Source: Streptomyces olivaceus
GTDB taxonomy: Bacteria; Actinomycetota; Actinomycetes; Streptomycetales; Streptomycetaceae
DNA: 40,228 nt
NCBI RefSeq assembly: GCF_000721235.1
Contig: NZ_JOFH01000046.1
Location: 1-40,228, forward strand
Direction of reading: 5' to 3'
The notes under the pieces are model-generated. The model had not been told where the DNA came from and made no database searches. It worked only from the letters and a program-made list of their open reading frames with translations. The position numbers and the translations under genes were made by a program. Below, one piece after another: positions 7,221 through 15,379 of this stretch (position 1 is the stretch's first letter; each line of letters begins with the position of its first letter).

Positions 7221-8976
7221 TCGACCACGTCATCAGGCCGCGCAGGTCCGGCCAGGTCCCGTGCGTCGTGTACGAGCCGCAGTCGGTCTTCTTCGTCAGG
7301 CAGTCCAGGGTCTTGGTGACCTCCGCCGGGGAGACGTGGCCGTTGCCCGCGTTGACGGAGGCCGGCATGCCGATCGCGATCTGGTCGGGGCGCAGCGGCG
7401 GGAAGACGTTGTCCGCGTCGCCGGCGACCGGGAAGCCGGTGAGCAGCATGTCGGTCATGGCGATGTGGAAGTCGGCGCCGCCCATGGAGTGGTACTGGTC
7501 GTCCAGGCCCATGATCGGGCCGGAGTTGTAGTCCTGGACGTGCAGCAGGGTCAGGTCGTCGCGCAGGGCGTGGATGACGGGCAGGTAGGCCCCGGCTCGC
7601 GGGTCCTGGCCGCCCCACTGGCCGGTGCCGTAGTACTGGTAGCCGAGCTGGACGAAGAACGTCTCGGGCGCCATCGTCAGCGCGAAGGCGTCGCCGTACT
7701 TGGCCTTGAGGGTCTTGACGGCCGAGACGAGGTTGACGACGACGGGGGTCGTCGGGTTCTTGAAGTCCGTGTCGTCGGCGTCCAGCGACAGCGAGTGGCC
7801 CTCGAAGTCGATGTCGAGGCCGTCGAGGCCGTACTCGTCGATGATCGCGGAGACGGACGAGACGAAGGTGTCGCGGGCGGCGGCGGTGGTCAGCTGCACC
7901 TGGCCGTTCTGGCCGCCGATGGAGATGAGCACCTTCTTGCCGGCCGCCTGCTTGGCCTTGATCGCGGCCTTGAACTCGGCGTCGCTCTCCACGTCCGGGC
8001 ATTCGGCGACGGGGCAGCGCTCGAAGCGGATGTCGCCGGAGGTGACCGAGGTGGGCTCGCCGAAAGCCAGGTCGATGACGTCCCAGCTGTCGGGTACGTC
8101 GGCCATGCGCGTGTAGCCGGAGCCGTTGGCGAAACTCGCGTGGAGGTAGCCGACCAGGGCGTGGGCCGGGAGGTCGGAGGAGCCGCCGCCGTCGTCCGGG
8201 CGCTGGGCGGTGGTCGCCGTGACCGTGGCGGAGCGGGCCGACTCGCCCGCGGCGTTGACCGCGGCGATCTGGAAGGCGTACGCCGTCGCGGGGCTCAGGC
8301 CGGTGACGGTGGTGGAGGTGCCGGTGACCGTGCGGACCCTGGCGCCGTCGCGGTAGACGGCGTATCCCGTGGCGCCCGGTACCGGTGACCAGGACAGGGC
8401 GATGCTGGAGGAGGTCGCGGAGCCGGCCGTCAGGCCGCCCGGGGGCGCCGGGGGCTGACTTGTCCCGCCCCCGGGGCCGGTCAGGGTGATGTCGTCGGCG
8501 TGGTAGGCGCCGGTGCCGTACCAGCCGTGGGTGTAGACGGTGACCTCGGTGGTCGACGGGCCGGTGCGGAAGGTGGTCGTCAACTGCTGCCAGTCGGGGG
8601 CGGACTGGGTCCAGGTGGAGACGTCGGTGGTGCCGGTGCCGCTCGCGCCGAGGTAGACGTAGGCGCCCTGGACGTATCCGGAGAGCGTGTACTGGGAGTC
8701 CGGTTTCACGCTGACCGTCTGGGCGCAGCGGGCGTTGTCGGCGCCGGCCGGGGTGGCCTTCAGGGCCGACGTGCCGCTGTGGACGGGCGAGGTCACGATC
8801 GCGCCCGCCGTACAGGTCCAGCCGTCGAGGGCGGTCTCGAAGCCGCCGTTTTTGGCCAGGTCCGCGTCGGCCGCACGGGCGGCCGACGTGAGCGCGGTCA
8901 GGCCGGACGCGGCGAGGGCCGCGGCCGTGAGCAGCGTGACGAGGGGGCGACGGGCGAGTGGTCTGGAGCGTTCCAC
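7159..8976 (-). CDS. chiB: Secreted GH18 chitinase with carbohydrate-binding and Fn3 domains
   Basis: The 605-residue product hydrolyses chitin outside the cell. A signal peptide (about residues 1-35, RRPLVTLL then AARA) leads into a carbohydrate-binding module (about 40-165, starting NGGFETALDGW). A short Gly/Pro linker, a fibronectin type III domain (about 175-260), a second Gly/Ser linker and a GH18 catalytic domain (about 270-605) follow. The active-site motif is DGLDIDFE with the acid catalyst E392, preceded by the conserved KVLISIGG strand. Fn3 plus GH18 is a typical Streptomyces chitinase architecture. From memory this locus in S. coelicolor is chiB (SCO5673). The start is a GTG at 8976 with GGAGG five nt upstream. 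An operator matching the DasR dre consensus lies between the -35 and -10 elements, so N-acetylglucosamine-dependent control is expected. The 3' end overlaps the convergent PAP2 gene. Confidence 0.93.
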   Translation of the reverse strand: MERSRPLARRPLVTLLTAAALAASGLTALTSAARAADADLAKNGGFETALDGWTCTAGAIVTSPVHSGTSALKATPAGADNARCAQTVSVKPDSQYTLSGYVQGAYVYLGASGTGTTDVSTWTQSAPDWQQLTTTFRTGPSTTEVTVYTHGWYGTGAYHADDITLTGPGGGTSQPPAPPGGLTAGSATSSSIALSWSPVPGATGYAVYRDGARVRTVTGTSTTVTGLSPATAYAFQIAAVNAAGESARSATVTATTAQRPDDGGGSSDLPAHALVGYLHASFANGSGYTRMADVPDSWDVIDLAFGEPTSVTSGDIRFERCPVAECPDVESDAEFKAAIKAKQAAGKKVLISIGGQNGQVQLTTAAARDTFVSSVSAIIDEYGLDGLDIDFEGHSLSLDADDTDFKNPTTPVVVNLVSAVKTLKAKYGDAFALTMAPETFFVQLGYQYYGTGQWGGQDPRAGAYLPVIHALRDDLTLLHVQDYNSGPIMGLDDQYHSMGGADFHIAMTDMLLTGFPVAGDADNVFPPLRPDQIAIGMPASVNAGNGHVSPAEVTKTLDCLTKKTDCGSYTTHGTWPDLRGLMTWSINWDRFSDWEFQQNFDAYFG

Positions 8977-9021
8977 AAGTGCCTCCGGACATGGGGGAGA
9001 TGGGGAGGGTGGAGCGCGCCC

Positions 9022-9050
9022 AACTTGGTCCAGACCAATTCTGTTGTCAA
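9022..9050 (-). promoter_or_regulatory. Chitinase promoter with embedded dre (DasR) operator
   Basis: On the minus strand a consensus -35 TTGACA (9045-9050) is followed after 17 nt by a -10-like CAAGTT (9022-9027). The spacer and flank contain AATTGGTCTGGACCAAGT (9023-9040), a near-perfect palindrome that matches the known DasR/chitinase-box consensus of TGGTCTAGACCA type. Placing the site between the promoter hexamers would let a bound repressor block RNA polymerase. The 5' UTR to the GTG at 8976 is about 40 nt. Confidence 0.8.
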
Positions 9051-9074
9051 CCCCTTGTGCATCTCACCCTCCGC

Positions 9075-9533
9075 TCACCCCCCGCCCCCCTCCACCGCGA
9101 GAGCCGCCGCCGCCTCGTGCATCGCCAGCTCCAGGAGCGAGGGGTCGGTGAGGGTGCCCGTCCCGTCCGGCGGGACCAGCCAGCGGGTGCCGCCGGACGA
9201 CAGCCCGCCGGGGTACGGCACCACGATCCAGGTGCCGAGCCCGGCCGTCCGGACGCCCGTGCCCACCCAGCGGGCCGCCGTGCCGGCCGGCACGAAGAAG
9301 CCCGTGCGCGCGTCGCCGAAGTCGGCGAGCACCGGGCCGGGTTGGTCCAGGACGCGGGAGAGCACGTCGAGGGTCGGATAGCCGAGCCTGCTCGGCAGGA
9401 TGAGCACGTCCCAGGCCTTGCCCGCGGGCAGCAGCGCGACGCCCGACGGGTCGCGCTCCCAGTCCCGGCGGCAGACCTCGGGATCCGGTGCGACGGATGC
9501 CAGCCACGCGACCGCCGTCTTCGCACCAGGCAT
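9075..9533 (-). CDS. Conserved hypothetical protein, 152 residues
   Basis: I do not recognise a characterised family. The protein is soluble-looking, with no signal peptide or membrane segment. Visible features are VCRRDWERDPSGVALLPAG near the N-terminus, a hydrophobic core WDVLILPSRLGYPTLDVL, and a TWIVVPYPGG strand followed by a Gly-rich tail. The layout recalls the small actinobacterial proteins distantly annotated as bifunctional primase/polymerase N-terminal-like, but I cannot support that from motifs. The ATG at 9533 is preferred because GGGAGG lies six nt upstream. An in-frame GTG at 9551 would place that ribosome site inside the gene. It lies downstream of the polyamine operon in the same orientation with a 131-bp gap containing a 14-bp palindrome, so it is probably transcribed on its own. 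Confidence 0.7.
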   Translation of the reverse strand: MPGAKTAVAWLASVAPDPEVCRRDWERDPSGVALLPAGKAWDVLILPSRLGYPTLDVLSRVLDQPGPVLADFGDARTGFFVPAGTAARWVGTGVRTAGLGTWIVVPYPGGLSSGGTRWLVPPDGTGTLTDPSLLELAMHEAAAALAVEGGGG

Positions 9534-9627
9534 GTGGAACCTCCCTTTCACTCGTCGACGCGGGGTGCGTCACGAGGGAGAGGGAGGTCTCCCGGCAGCA
9601 TTACGCGGGTTGCCGCATCTCATTGGG

Positions 9628-9641
9628 GTGACCCGGGTCAC
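9628..9641. promoter_or_regulatory. 14-bp perfect palindrome upstream of the 152-residue gene
   Basis: GTGACCCGGGTCAC is a perfect palindrome in the 131 bp between the amine oxidase stop and the next gene on the same strand, 95 bp before that gene's start. A possible -10 (TAATGC on the minus strand) lies between them. It could be an operator or part of a weak terminator. Confidence 0.3.
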
Positions 9642-9664
9642 AGCACCGGGGTCCGGCGTACGGC

Positions 9665-11092
9665 TCAGCTGTCGAAGCCGAGGCCCAGCCGGTCCATCGT
9701 CCGCAGCCACAGGTTGCGCCGGCCGCCGTGCGCGTCGGCGCGGGCCAGGGACCACTTGGTGAGCGCGATCCCGGTCCAGGCGAGGGGCTCGGGCGGGAAC
9801 GGCAGCGGCTTCCTGCGCACCATCTCCAGTTCGGTGCGCTCGGTGCGCTCCCCCGACAGCAGGTCCAGCATCACCTCGGCGCCGAACCTGGTCGCGCCCA
9901 CCCCCAGGCCGGTGTACCCGGCCGCGTAGGCGACCCTCCCCCGGTGCGCGGTGCCGAAGAAGGCCGAGAAGCGCGAGCAGGTGTCGATCGCACCGCCCCA
10001 GGCGTGGGTGAACCGGATGCCCTCCAGTTGCGGGAAGCACGTGAAGAAGTGCCCGGCGAGCTTGGCGTAGGTCTCGGGCCGGTCGTCGTACTCGGCCCGC
10101 ACCCGGCCGCCGTACGGGTAGATCGCGTCGTAGCCGCCCCACAGGATCCGGTTGTCGGCGGAGAGCCGGAAGTAGTGGAACTGGTTGGCGCTGTCCCCGA
10201 GGCCCTGGCGGTTGTGCCAGCCGATCGAGGCCAGCCGCTCGGCGCCGAGCGGCTCGGTCATCAGGGCGTAGTCGTAGACGGGGACGGTGTACGGGCGCAC
10301 CCGGCGGACCAGGTTCGGGAAGATGTTGGTGCCGAGCGCGACGGTGCGGGCGCGGACCCCGCCGTAGGGGGTGCGTACGGCCATGCCGGCGCCGTACGGC
10401 TTGAGGGTGAGCGCGGGGGTGTGCTCGTAGACGCGCACGCCGAGGCCGAGGCAGGCCCGTTTGAGGCCCCAGGCCAGCTTGGCCGGGTCGACCATCGCCA
10501 CGCCCCGCCGGTCCCAGAGGCCGGCCCGGAAGGTCGGTGAGTCGACCTGCTCCCGCACGGCCCCGGCGTCCAGGTACTCGATGCCCTCGGCGAGGCCCTC
10601 GGCGCTGATCTCCTCGTACCACTCCTCCAGTTCGCGTGCCTGGTGGGGCGCGGTGGCGACGTCGATCTCGCCGGTGCGCTCGAAGTCGCAGTCCAGGCCG
10701 TGGCGGACCACCGCCGCCTCGATCGCGTCGAGGTTGCGGGCGCCCAGTTCCTCCAGCCGGTGGATCTCGTCGGGCCAGCGGGTGAGGCCGTTGGCCAGTC
10801 CGTGGGTGAGGGAGGCGGCACAGAAGCCTCCGTTGCGGCCGGAGGCGGCCCAGCCCACCTCACGGCCCTCGACCAGGACGACGTCCCGGTGGGGGTCCCG
10901 CTCCTTGGCGGTCAGCGCCGTCCACAGCCCGCTGTAGCCACCGCCCACCACCAGCAGGTCGCAGGTCTCGGGGCCGGTGAGGGCGGGCTCGGGGCGGGGG
11001 CGGCCGGGGTCGTCCAGCCAGTACGGGACCGGCTGGGCGTCGGAAAGGGATTTCGTCCAGTCGTTGCTGCGGCTCATGGCGCTGGGGGCCAT
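9665..11092 (-). CDS. FAD-dependent amine oxidase (PuuB-like)
   Basis: This 475-residue flavoprotein of the DAO/glycine-oxidase family has an N-terminal dinucleotide-binding fold VVGGGYSGLWTAL (GGGYSG at residues 50-55). VEGREVGWAASGRNGGF and a C-terminal GYTGLGVGATRFGAEV flavin-contact segment follow. The WAASGRNGGF region is typical of gamma-glutamylputrescine oxidases (PuuB). These oxidise the amine carbon of putrescine or gamma-glutamylputrescine to the aldehyde with release of ammonia and hydrogen peroxide. It is the last gene of the polyamine operon, 35 bp after potC, so imported putrescine or its derivative is the likely substrate. From memory the S. coelicolor orthologue (SCO5671) has been discussed as PuuB-like. 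The ATG at 11092 follows GGGGAG, eight nt upstream; an in-frame ATG five codons later is less well placed. Whether the free or glutamylated amine is used cannot be told from sequence. Confidence 0.85.
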   Translation of the reverse strand: MAPSAMSRSNDWTKSLSDAQPVPYWLDDPGRPRPEPALTGPETCDLLVVGGGYSGLWTALTAKERDPHRDVVLVEGREVGWAASGRNGGFCAASLTHGLANGLTRWPDEIHRLEELGARNLDAIEAAVVRHGLDCDFERTGEIDVATAPHQARELEEWYEEISAEGLAEGIEYLDAGAVREQVDSPTFRAGLWDRRGVAMVDPAKLAWGLKRACLGLGVRVYEHTPALTLKPYGAGMAVRTPYGGVRARTVALGTNIFPNLVRRVRPYTVPVYDYALMTEPLGAERLASIGWHNRQGLGDSANQFHYFRLSADNRILWGGYDAIYPYGGRVRAEYDDRPETYAKLAGHFFTCFPQLEGIRFTHAWGGAIDTCSRFSAFFGTAHRGRVAYAAGYTGLGVGATRFGAEVMLDLLSGERTERTELEMVRRKPLPFPPEPLAWTGIALTKWSLARADAHGGRRNLWLRTMDRLGLGFDS

Positions 11093-11127
11093 GATTTCAA
11101 CTCCCCACGAATTCTCTCAGGTGCGCT

Positions 11128-11940
11128 TCACGCCTTGCGGCGATTCCTGCGGTTGCCGACGGCCATGGCGGCCAGGACGAACAGTACGGCGACGACGAAC
11201 ATGGCCGTGCCGACGACATTGATCTGAACGGGCGTTCCGCGCTGGGCCGATCCCCAGACGAACATCGGGAAGGTGACGGTCGAACCCGCGTTGAAATTGG
11301 TGATGATGAAATCGTCGAAAGAGAGCGCGAAGGCGAGCAGCGCACCCGCCGCGATGCCGGGCGCGGCGATCGGCAGCGTGACCCGCAGGAAGGTCTGGAG
11401 GGGGCCGGCGTACAGGTCCTGCGCCGCCTGCTCCAGGCGCGGGTCCATCGACATCACGCGCGCCTTGACGGCCGTCACGACGAAACTGAGGCAGAACATG
11501 ATGTGAGCGATCAGGATGGTCCAGAAGCCCAGCTGAGCACCCATGTTGAGGAACAGGGTGAGCAGCGAGGCGGCCATCACGACCTCGGGCATCGCCATCG
11601 GCAGGAAGATCAGCGAGTTGATCGCGCCGCGCGCGCGGAAGCGGTAGCGGACGAGCGCGAAGGCGATCGCGGTGCCGAGCGCGGTGGCGCACAGGGTGGC
11701 CCAGAGGGCGATCTGGAGGCTGAGCGAGAGGGAGCCGCAGAGTCCGGCGACGCCGCACGGGTCTTTCCAGGCGTCCGTGGAGAACTGCTGCCATTCGTAG
11801 TTGAAGCGTCCGTTCGGTCTGTTGAACGAGAACACGGTGACGACGACGTTGGGCAGCAGGAGATAGGCGAGTGTCAGCAGTCCGGCGACGACGACCAGAT
11901 TGCGCTTGAACCAGTTCACGAGGGAAGCGGCGAAGGCCAT
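11128..11940 (-). CDS. potC: Polyamine ABC transporter permease PotC
   Basis: This 270-residue inner-membrane permease of the binding-protein-dependent family has about six transmembrane segments and the cytoplasmic EAA loop EQAAQDLYAGPLQTFLRVTLP, which contacts the ATPase. Similarity of the loop and of the segment FALSFDDFIITNF points to PotC/PotI of spermidine-putrescine importers. The start ATG (11938-11940) abuts the potB stop codon (TAAATG), so translation is almost certainly coupled. It pairs with PotB to form the channel, with PotA as the ATPase and PotD as the lipoprotein receptor. Confidence 0.92.
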   Translation of the reverse strand: MAFAASLVNWFKRNLVVVAGLLTLAYLLLPNVVVTVFSFNRPNGRFNYEWQQFSTDAWKDPCGVAGLCGSLSLSLQIALWATLCATALGTAIAFALVRYRFRARGAINSLIFLPMAMPEVVMAASLLTLFLNMGAQLGFWTILIAHIMFCLSFVVTAVKARVMSMDPRLEQAAQDLYAGPLQTFLRVTLPIAAPGIAAGALLAFALSFDDFIITNFNAGSTVTFPMFVWGSAQRGTPVQINVVGTAMFVVAVLFVLAAMAVGNRRNRRKA

Positions 11941-12870
11941 TTAAACCAGGTCCTCCGTCCCGGACCGGCGAATGTAGAGGGTGACCATGGCGAGGATGGC
12001 GGCCATCAGAATGAAGGAGAGCGCCGCCGCCGTCGGATAGTCCAGGACCCGCAGGAACTGCGACTGGATCACGTTTCCGATCATGCCGGTGTCGGCCGAG
12101 CCCAGCAGCGACGCGTTGACGTAGTCGCCGGTCGCCGGGATGAAGGTCAGCAGCGTGCCCGAGACGACGCCCGGCATCGACAGCGGGAAGGTGACCTTGC
12201 GGAAGACCGTGGACGGCTTGGCGTACAGGTCCCCCGCCGCCTCGTGCAGCCGGCCGTCGATGCGCTCCAGCGAGGTGTAGAGCGGCAGGATCATGAAGGG
12301 CAGGAAGTTGTACGTCAGACCGCAGACCACCGCGAGCGGCGTGGCCAGCACGCGGTCGCCGGAGGTCCAGCCGAGCCAGCCGGTGGCGTCCAGGACGTGC
12401 AGCGTGTTGAGGACGTCGACGACCGGGCCGCCGTCCGCGAGGATCGTCTTCCAGGCCAGGGTGCGGATCAGGAAGCTGGTGAAGAACGGCGCGATCACCA
12501 GGATCATGATCAGGTTCCGCCAGCGGCCCGCGCGGAAGGCGATCAGGTACGCCAGCGGATAGCCGAGCAGCAGGCACAGCACGGTCGCGGAGGCCGCATA
12601 GGCGACCGAGCGCAGGAACTGCGGCCAGTACTCGGACAGCGCGTCCCAGTAGGTCGCGAAGTGCCAGGTGACCTTGTAGCCCTCCTCCAGCGAGCCCGTC
12701 TGCACGGAGGTGGAGGCCTGGTAGATCATCGGCGCCGCGAAGAAGACGATCAGCCACAGGACGCCGGGCAGCAGCAGCCAGTACGGCGTCCAGCGGCCCC
12801 TGCGGAGCGGGGGCTTCTTCTCCGGCGCGGGCGGCGAGGGCGGTGGCGGCGCCTCGGTGAGGGTCGGCAT
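11941..12870 (-). CDS. potB: Polyamine ABC transporter permease PotB
   Basis: This 309-residue permease starts with a Pro-rich cytoplasmic N-terminus (MPTLTEAPPPPSPP) and has six hydrophobic segments beginning YWLLLPGVLWLIVFFAAP. The EAA loop is EAAGDLYAKPSTVFRKVTFP, and IPATGDYVNASLLG is characteristic of PotB/PotH. The start ATG at 12870 overlaps the potA stop codon by one base in an ATGA arrangement. The same reading region contains longer open frames starting upstream, but those run through the potA gene in another frame and are not real. It forms the transmembrane channel with PotC. Confidence 0.92.
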   Translation of the reverse strand: MPTLTEAPPPPSPPAPEKKPPLRRGRWTPYWLLLPGVLWLIVFFAAPMIYQASTSVQTGSLEEGYKVTWHFATYWDALSEYWPQFLRSVAYAASATVLCLLLGYPLAYLIAFRAGRWRNLIMILVIAPFFTSFLIRTLAWKTILADGGPVVDVLNTLHVLDATGWLGWTSGDRVLATPLAVVCGLTYNFLPFMILPLYTSLERIDGRLHEAAGDLYAKPSTVFRKVTFPLSMPGVVSGTLLTFIPATGDYVNASLLGSADTGMIGNVIQSQFLRVLDYPTAAALSFILMAAILAMVTLYIRRSGTEDLV

Positions 12871-14072
12871 CAGGCGGCCCCGCCCTCGGCGATACCCGCC
12901 TCGCCCGTCGTCCCCGCGAGCACGGACTGGTCGGCGTCCAGCCCGAAGGTGTGCGCCGGGTCCCAGTGCAGGACGACGTCGGCGCCTGGCGCGAGGCGGG
13001 GATCGCGGTCGATGTTCTGGGCGTAGACCTCGAACTCGGGGCAGGCCGGGCAGTCGACGACGTACTGGGTGGAGACGCCGATGAAACTGCTGCTGCGGAT
13101 CCTTCCGGTGACACGGTTGCGGCCCTCGGGGACCGAGCCCGCGTCGTCCGCGTGGGTGAGGCTGATCTTCTCGGGGCGTATGCCGACCAGCACCTTGCCA
13201 CCCGCCTTCGCGGGCGCGGAACACCGGGCGCCCGGCAGCGCCAGCTTGCCGCCGGCCGCCCGCACGACGAGGTCGTCGCCGCCGCGGGTGTCGACCTCGG
13301 CCTCGATGAGGTTGGAGGTGCCGAGGAAGTTGGCGACGAAGGTGGTCCGCGGGTTCTCGTACAGGTCGGCGGGGGTGCCCAGTTGCTCAACGCGGCCGGC
13401 GTTCATCACGGCCACCCGGTCGGCCATCGTCATGGCCTCCTCCTGGTCGTGGGTGACGTGCACGAAGGTGATGCCGACCTCGGTCTGGATGCGTTTGAGC
13501 TCCAGCTGCATCCGGCGGCGCAGCTTGAGGTCGAGGGCGCCGAGAGGCTCGTCTAGGAGGAGCACCTTCGGGTGGTTGATGAGGGCGCGGGCGACGGCGA
13601 CGCGCTGCTGCTGGCCGCCGGAGAGCTGGTGCGGCTTCTTGCGGGCCTGCTCGCCGAGCTGGACCAGGTCGAGCATCTCCGCGACCTGCTTCTTCACGCT
13701 CTTGATGCCCCGCCGGCGCAGGCCGAAGGCGACGTTCTCGTGGACGTCGAGGTGCGGGAAGAGGGCGTAGGACTGGAAGACCGTGTTGACCGGCCGCTTG
13801 TAGGGCGGCAGCGCGGTCACGTCCTGGTCGCCGAGGTGGACGGTGCCGCTGCTCGGCTCCTCCAGTCCGGCGATCATGCGCAGGGTGGTGGTCTTGCCGC
13901 AACCGGAGGCGCCGAGCAGGGCGAAGAAGGAGCCCTGTTCCACGGTCAGGTCGAGCGGGTGCACGGCGGTGAAGGAGCCGTAGGTCTTGCCGATGCCGGT
14001 GAGGCGGACGTCGCCGCCGCGGTCCGCCGCGTCCGGCCGGCTCGTCGTCGCTTTCGTCGTCATCGTCGTCAC
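12870..14072 (-). CDS. potA: Polyamine ABC transporter ATPase PotA
   Basis: The 400-residue ATPase drives polyamine import. Walker A is GASGCGKT (54-61). The Q-loop is FQSYALFPH, the signature is LSGGQQQR, Walker B is VLLLDEP and the switch histidine lies in VTHDQEEAM. The C-terminal ~130 residues form the regulatory TOBE region usual for PotA/MalK-type importers. The start is a GTG at 14072 whose GTGA overlaps the potD stop; an in-frame ATG three codons later (14063) is possible. The four-base overlaps on both sides (potD/potA, potA/potB) indicate a tightly coupled operon. Confidence 0.93.
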   Translation of the reverse strand: MTTMTTKATTSRPDAADRGGDVRLTGIGKTYGSFTAVHPLDLTVEQGSFFALLGASGCGKTTTLRMIAGLEEPSSGTVHLGDQDVTALPPYKRPVNTVFQSYALFPHLDVHENVAFGLRRRGIKSVKKQVAEMLDLVQLGEQARKKPHQLSGGQQQRVAVARALINHPKVLLLDEPLGALDLKLRRRMQLELKRIQTEVGITFVHVTHDQEEAMTMADRVAVMNAGRVEQLGTPADLYENPRTTFVANFLGTSNLIEAEVDTRGGDDLVVRAAGGKLALPGARCSAPAKAGGKVLVGIRPEKISLTHADDAGSVPEGRNRVTGRIRSSSFIGVSTQYVVDCPACPEFEVYAQNIDRDPRLAPGADVVLHWDPAHTFGLDADQSVLAGTTGEAGIAEGGAA

Positions 14073-15316
14073 GCCCCGGTGAGCTTCGCGAACTTCTCTT
14101 CGCAGGCCGTCTCTTCCTCCGCGCTCAGGGAGCGGAAGGAGTGCGACTTGGCCTGCATGGCCTGGTCGGGAATGATCAGCGGGTTGTCCGCCGCCTCCTC
14201 GTCGAGCTTCGCCAGGTCGTCCTTCACGCCGTCCACGGGACAGACGAAGTTGATGTAGGCGGCGAGTTCCGCGGCCGGGCCCGGCTCGTAGTAGTAGTCG
14301 ATGAGCCGTTCGGCGTTCGTCTTGTGCCGTGCCTTGTTGGGGATCAGCATGTTGTCGCTCGACGTGACGTAGCCGCTGTCCGGGATGACGAAGTCGATGT
14401 CCGGGTTGTCGGCCTTCAGCTGGACGACGTCCCCGGCCCAGGCCAGACAGGCCGCGAGGTCGCCCTTGCTGAGGTCGGAGGTGTAGTCGTTGCCGGTGAA
14501 CCGGCGTATCTGGCCTCGGTCGACACCCTTCTGGAGCCGGTCGATCGCCGCGTCGTAGTCGTCGTCGCTGAAGCGGGCCGGGTCCTTGCCCATGTCGAGC
14601 AGCATCATGCCGACGGTGTCGCGCATCTCGGTGAGGAAGCCGACCCGGCCCTTGAGTTTCGGGTCGTCGAGCAGGTCGGAGACCGAGGTGACCTCGGTGC
14701 CGTCCAGCGCCTTCTTGTTGTAGGCGATGACGGCGGAGATGCCCTGCCAGGGGTAGGAGTAGGCGCGGCCCGGGTCCCAGTCGGGGGTGCGGAACTGGGG
14801 CGACAGGTTGGCGAAGGCGTGCGGCAGGTTGGCCGGGTCCAGCTTCTGCACCCAGCCGAGGCGGATCAGGCGCGCGGCCAGCCAGTCGGTGAGGACGACG
14901 ATGTCCCGGCCGGTCTCCTGGCCGGCGGCGAGCTGCGGCTGGATCTTGCCGAAGAACTCGCTGTTGTCGTTGATGTCCTCGGTGTAGGTGACCTCGACGC
15001 CGGTGCGCTCGGTGAACGCCTCCAGGGTGGGGTGGCGCCGCCCGCTGTCGTCGACGTCCATGTACTCGGTCCAGTTGGAGAAGCGGACCTGCTTCTCGTC
15101 CTTCGAGTGGTCCTCGGCCGGGACGCCGCCCTCGGACTTGCCGGCCGCGGGGATGCCGCAGCCGGTCAGCGCGCCGAGTCCGCCGGCCGCGAGCGCGCCG
15201 CCCGTGGCGGTGCGCAGCAGTGAGCGGCGGGTGAGGGCGGCCCTGCCGCTTCTGAGTGAGCGCCGCACGGCGGCGGCTCGGGCCGGGGACAGGCGTTCGG
15301 GCTCGTACTGCTGCAT
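14069..15316 (-). CDS. potD: Polyamine-binding lipoprotein PotD
   Basis: The 415-residue extracellular receptor for spermidine or putrescine has a twin-arginine-like N-terminus (TRRSLLRTATGG) ending in the lipobox LTGC, with the lipidated cysteine at C53. Export through the Tat route followed by lipidation is therefore likely. The family segments VRFSNWTEYMD near the start of the mature domain and WAGDVVQL later are visible, typical of PotD/PotF. The ATG at 15316 has GGAAGGG about 11 nt upstream. The gene follows the aldehyde dehydrogenase after 63 bp and overlaps potA by four bases. Confidence 0.92.
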   Translation of the reverse strand: MQQYEPERLSPARAAAVRRSLRSGRAALTRRSLLRTATGGALAAGGLGALTGCGIPAAGKSEGGVPAEDHSKDEKQVRFSNWTEYMDVDDSGRRHPTLEAFTERTGVEVTYTEDINDNSEFFGKIQPQLAAGQETGRDIVVLTDWLAARLIRLGWVQKLDPANLPHAFANLSPQFRTPDWDPGRAYSYPWQGISAVIAYNKKALDGTEVTSVSDLLDDPKLKGRVGFLTEMRDTVGMMLLDMGKDPARFSDDDYDAAIDRLQKGVDRGQIRRFTGNDYTSDLSKGDLAACLAWAGDVVQLKADNPDIDFVIPDSGYVTSSDNMLIPNKARHKTNAERLIDYYYEPGPAAELAAYINFVCPVDGVKDDLAKLDEEAADNPLIIPDQAMQAKSHSFRSLSAEEETACEEKFAKLTGA

Positions 15317-15379
15317 GCGCGTGGTTGCCCTTCCGGTGGGTCGGCCGTGGTCGGCGGCCTGGCGTGATGGCGGTCGGTC

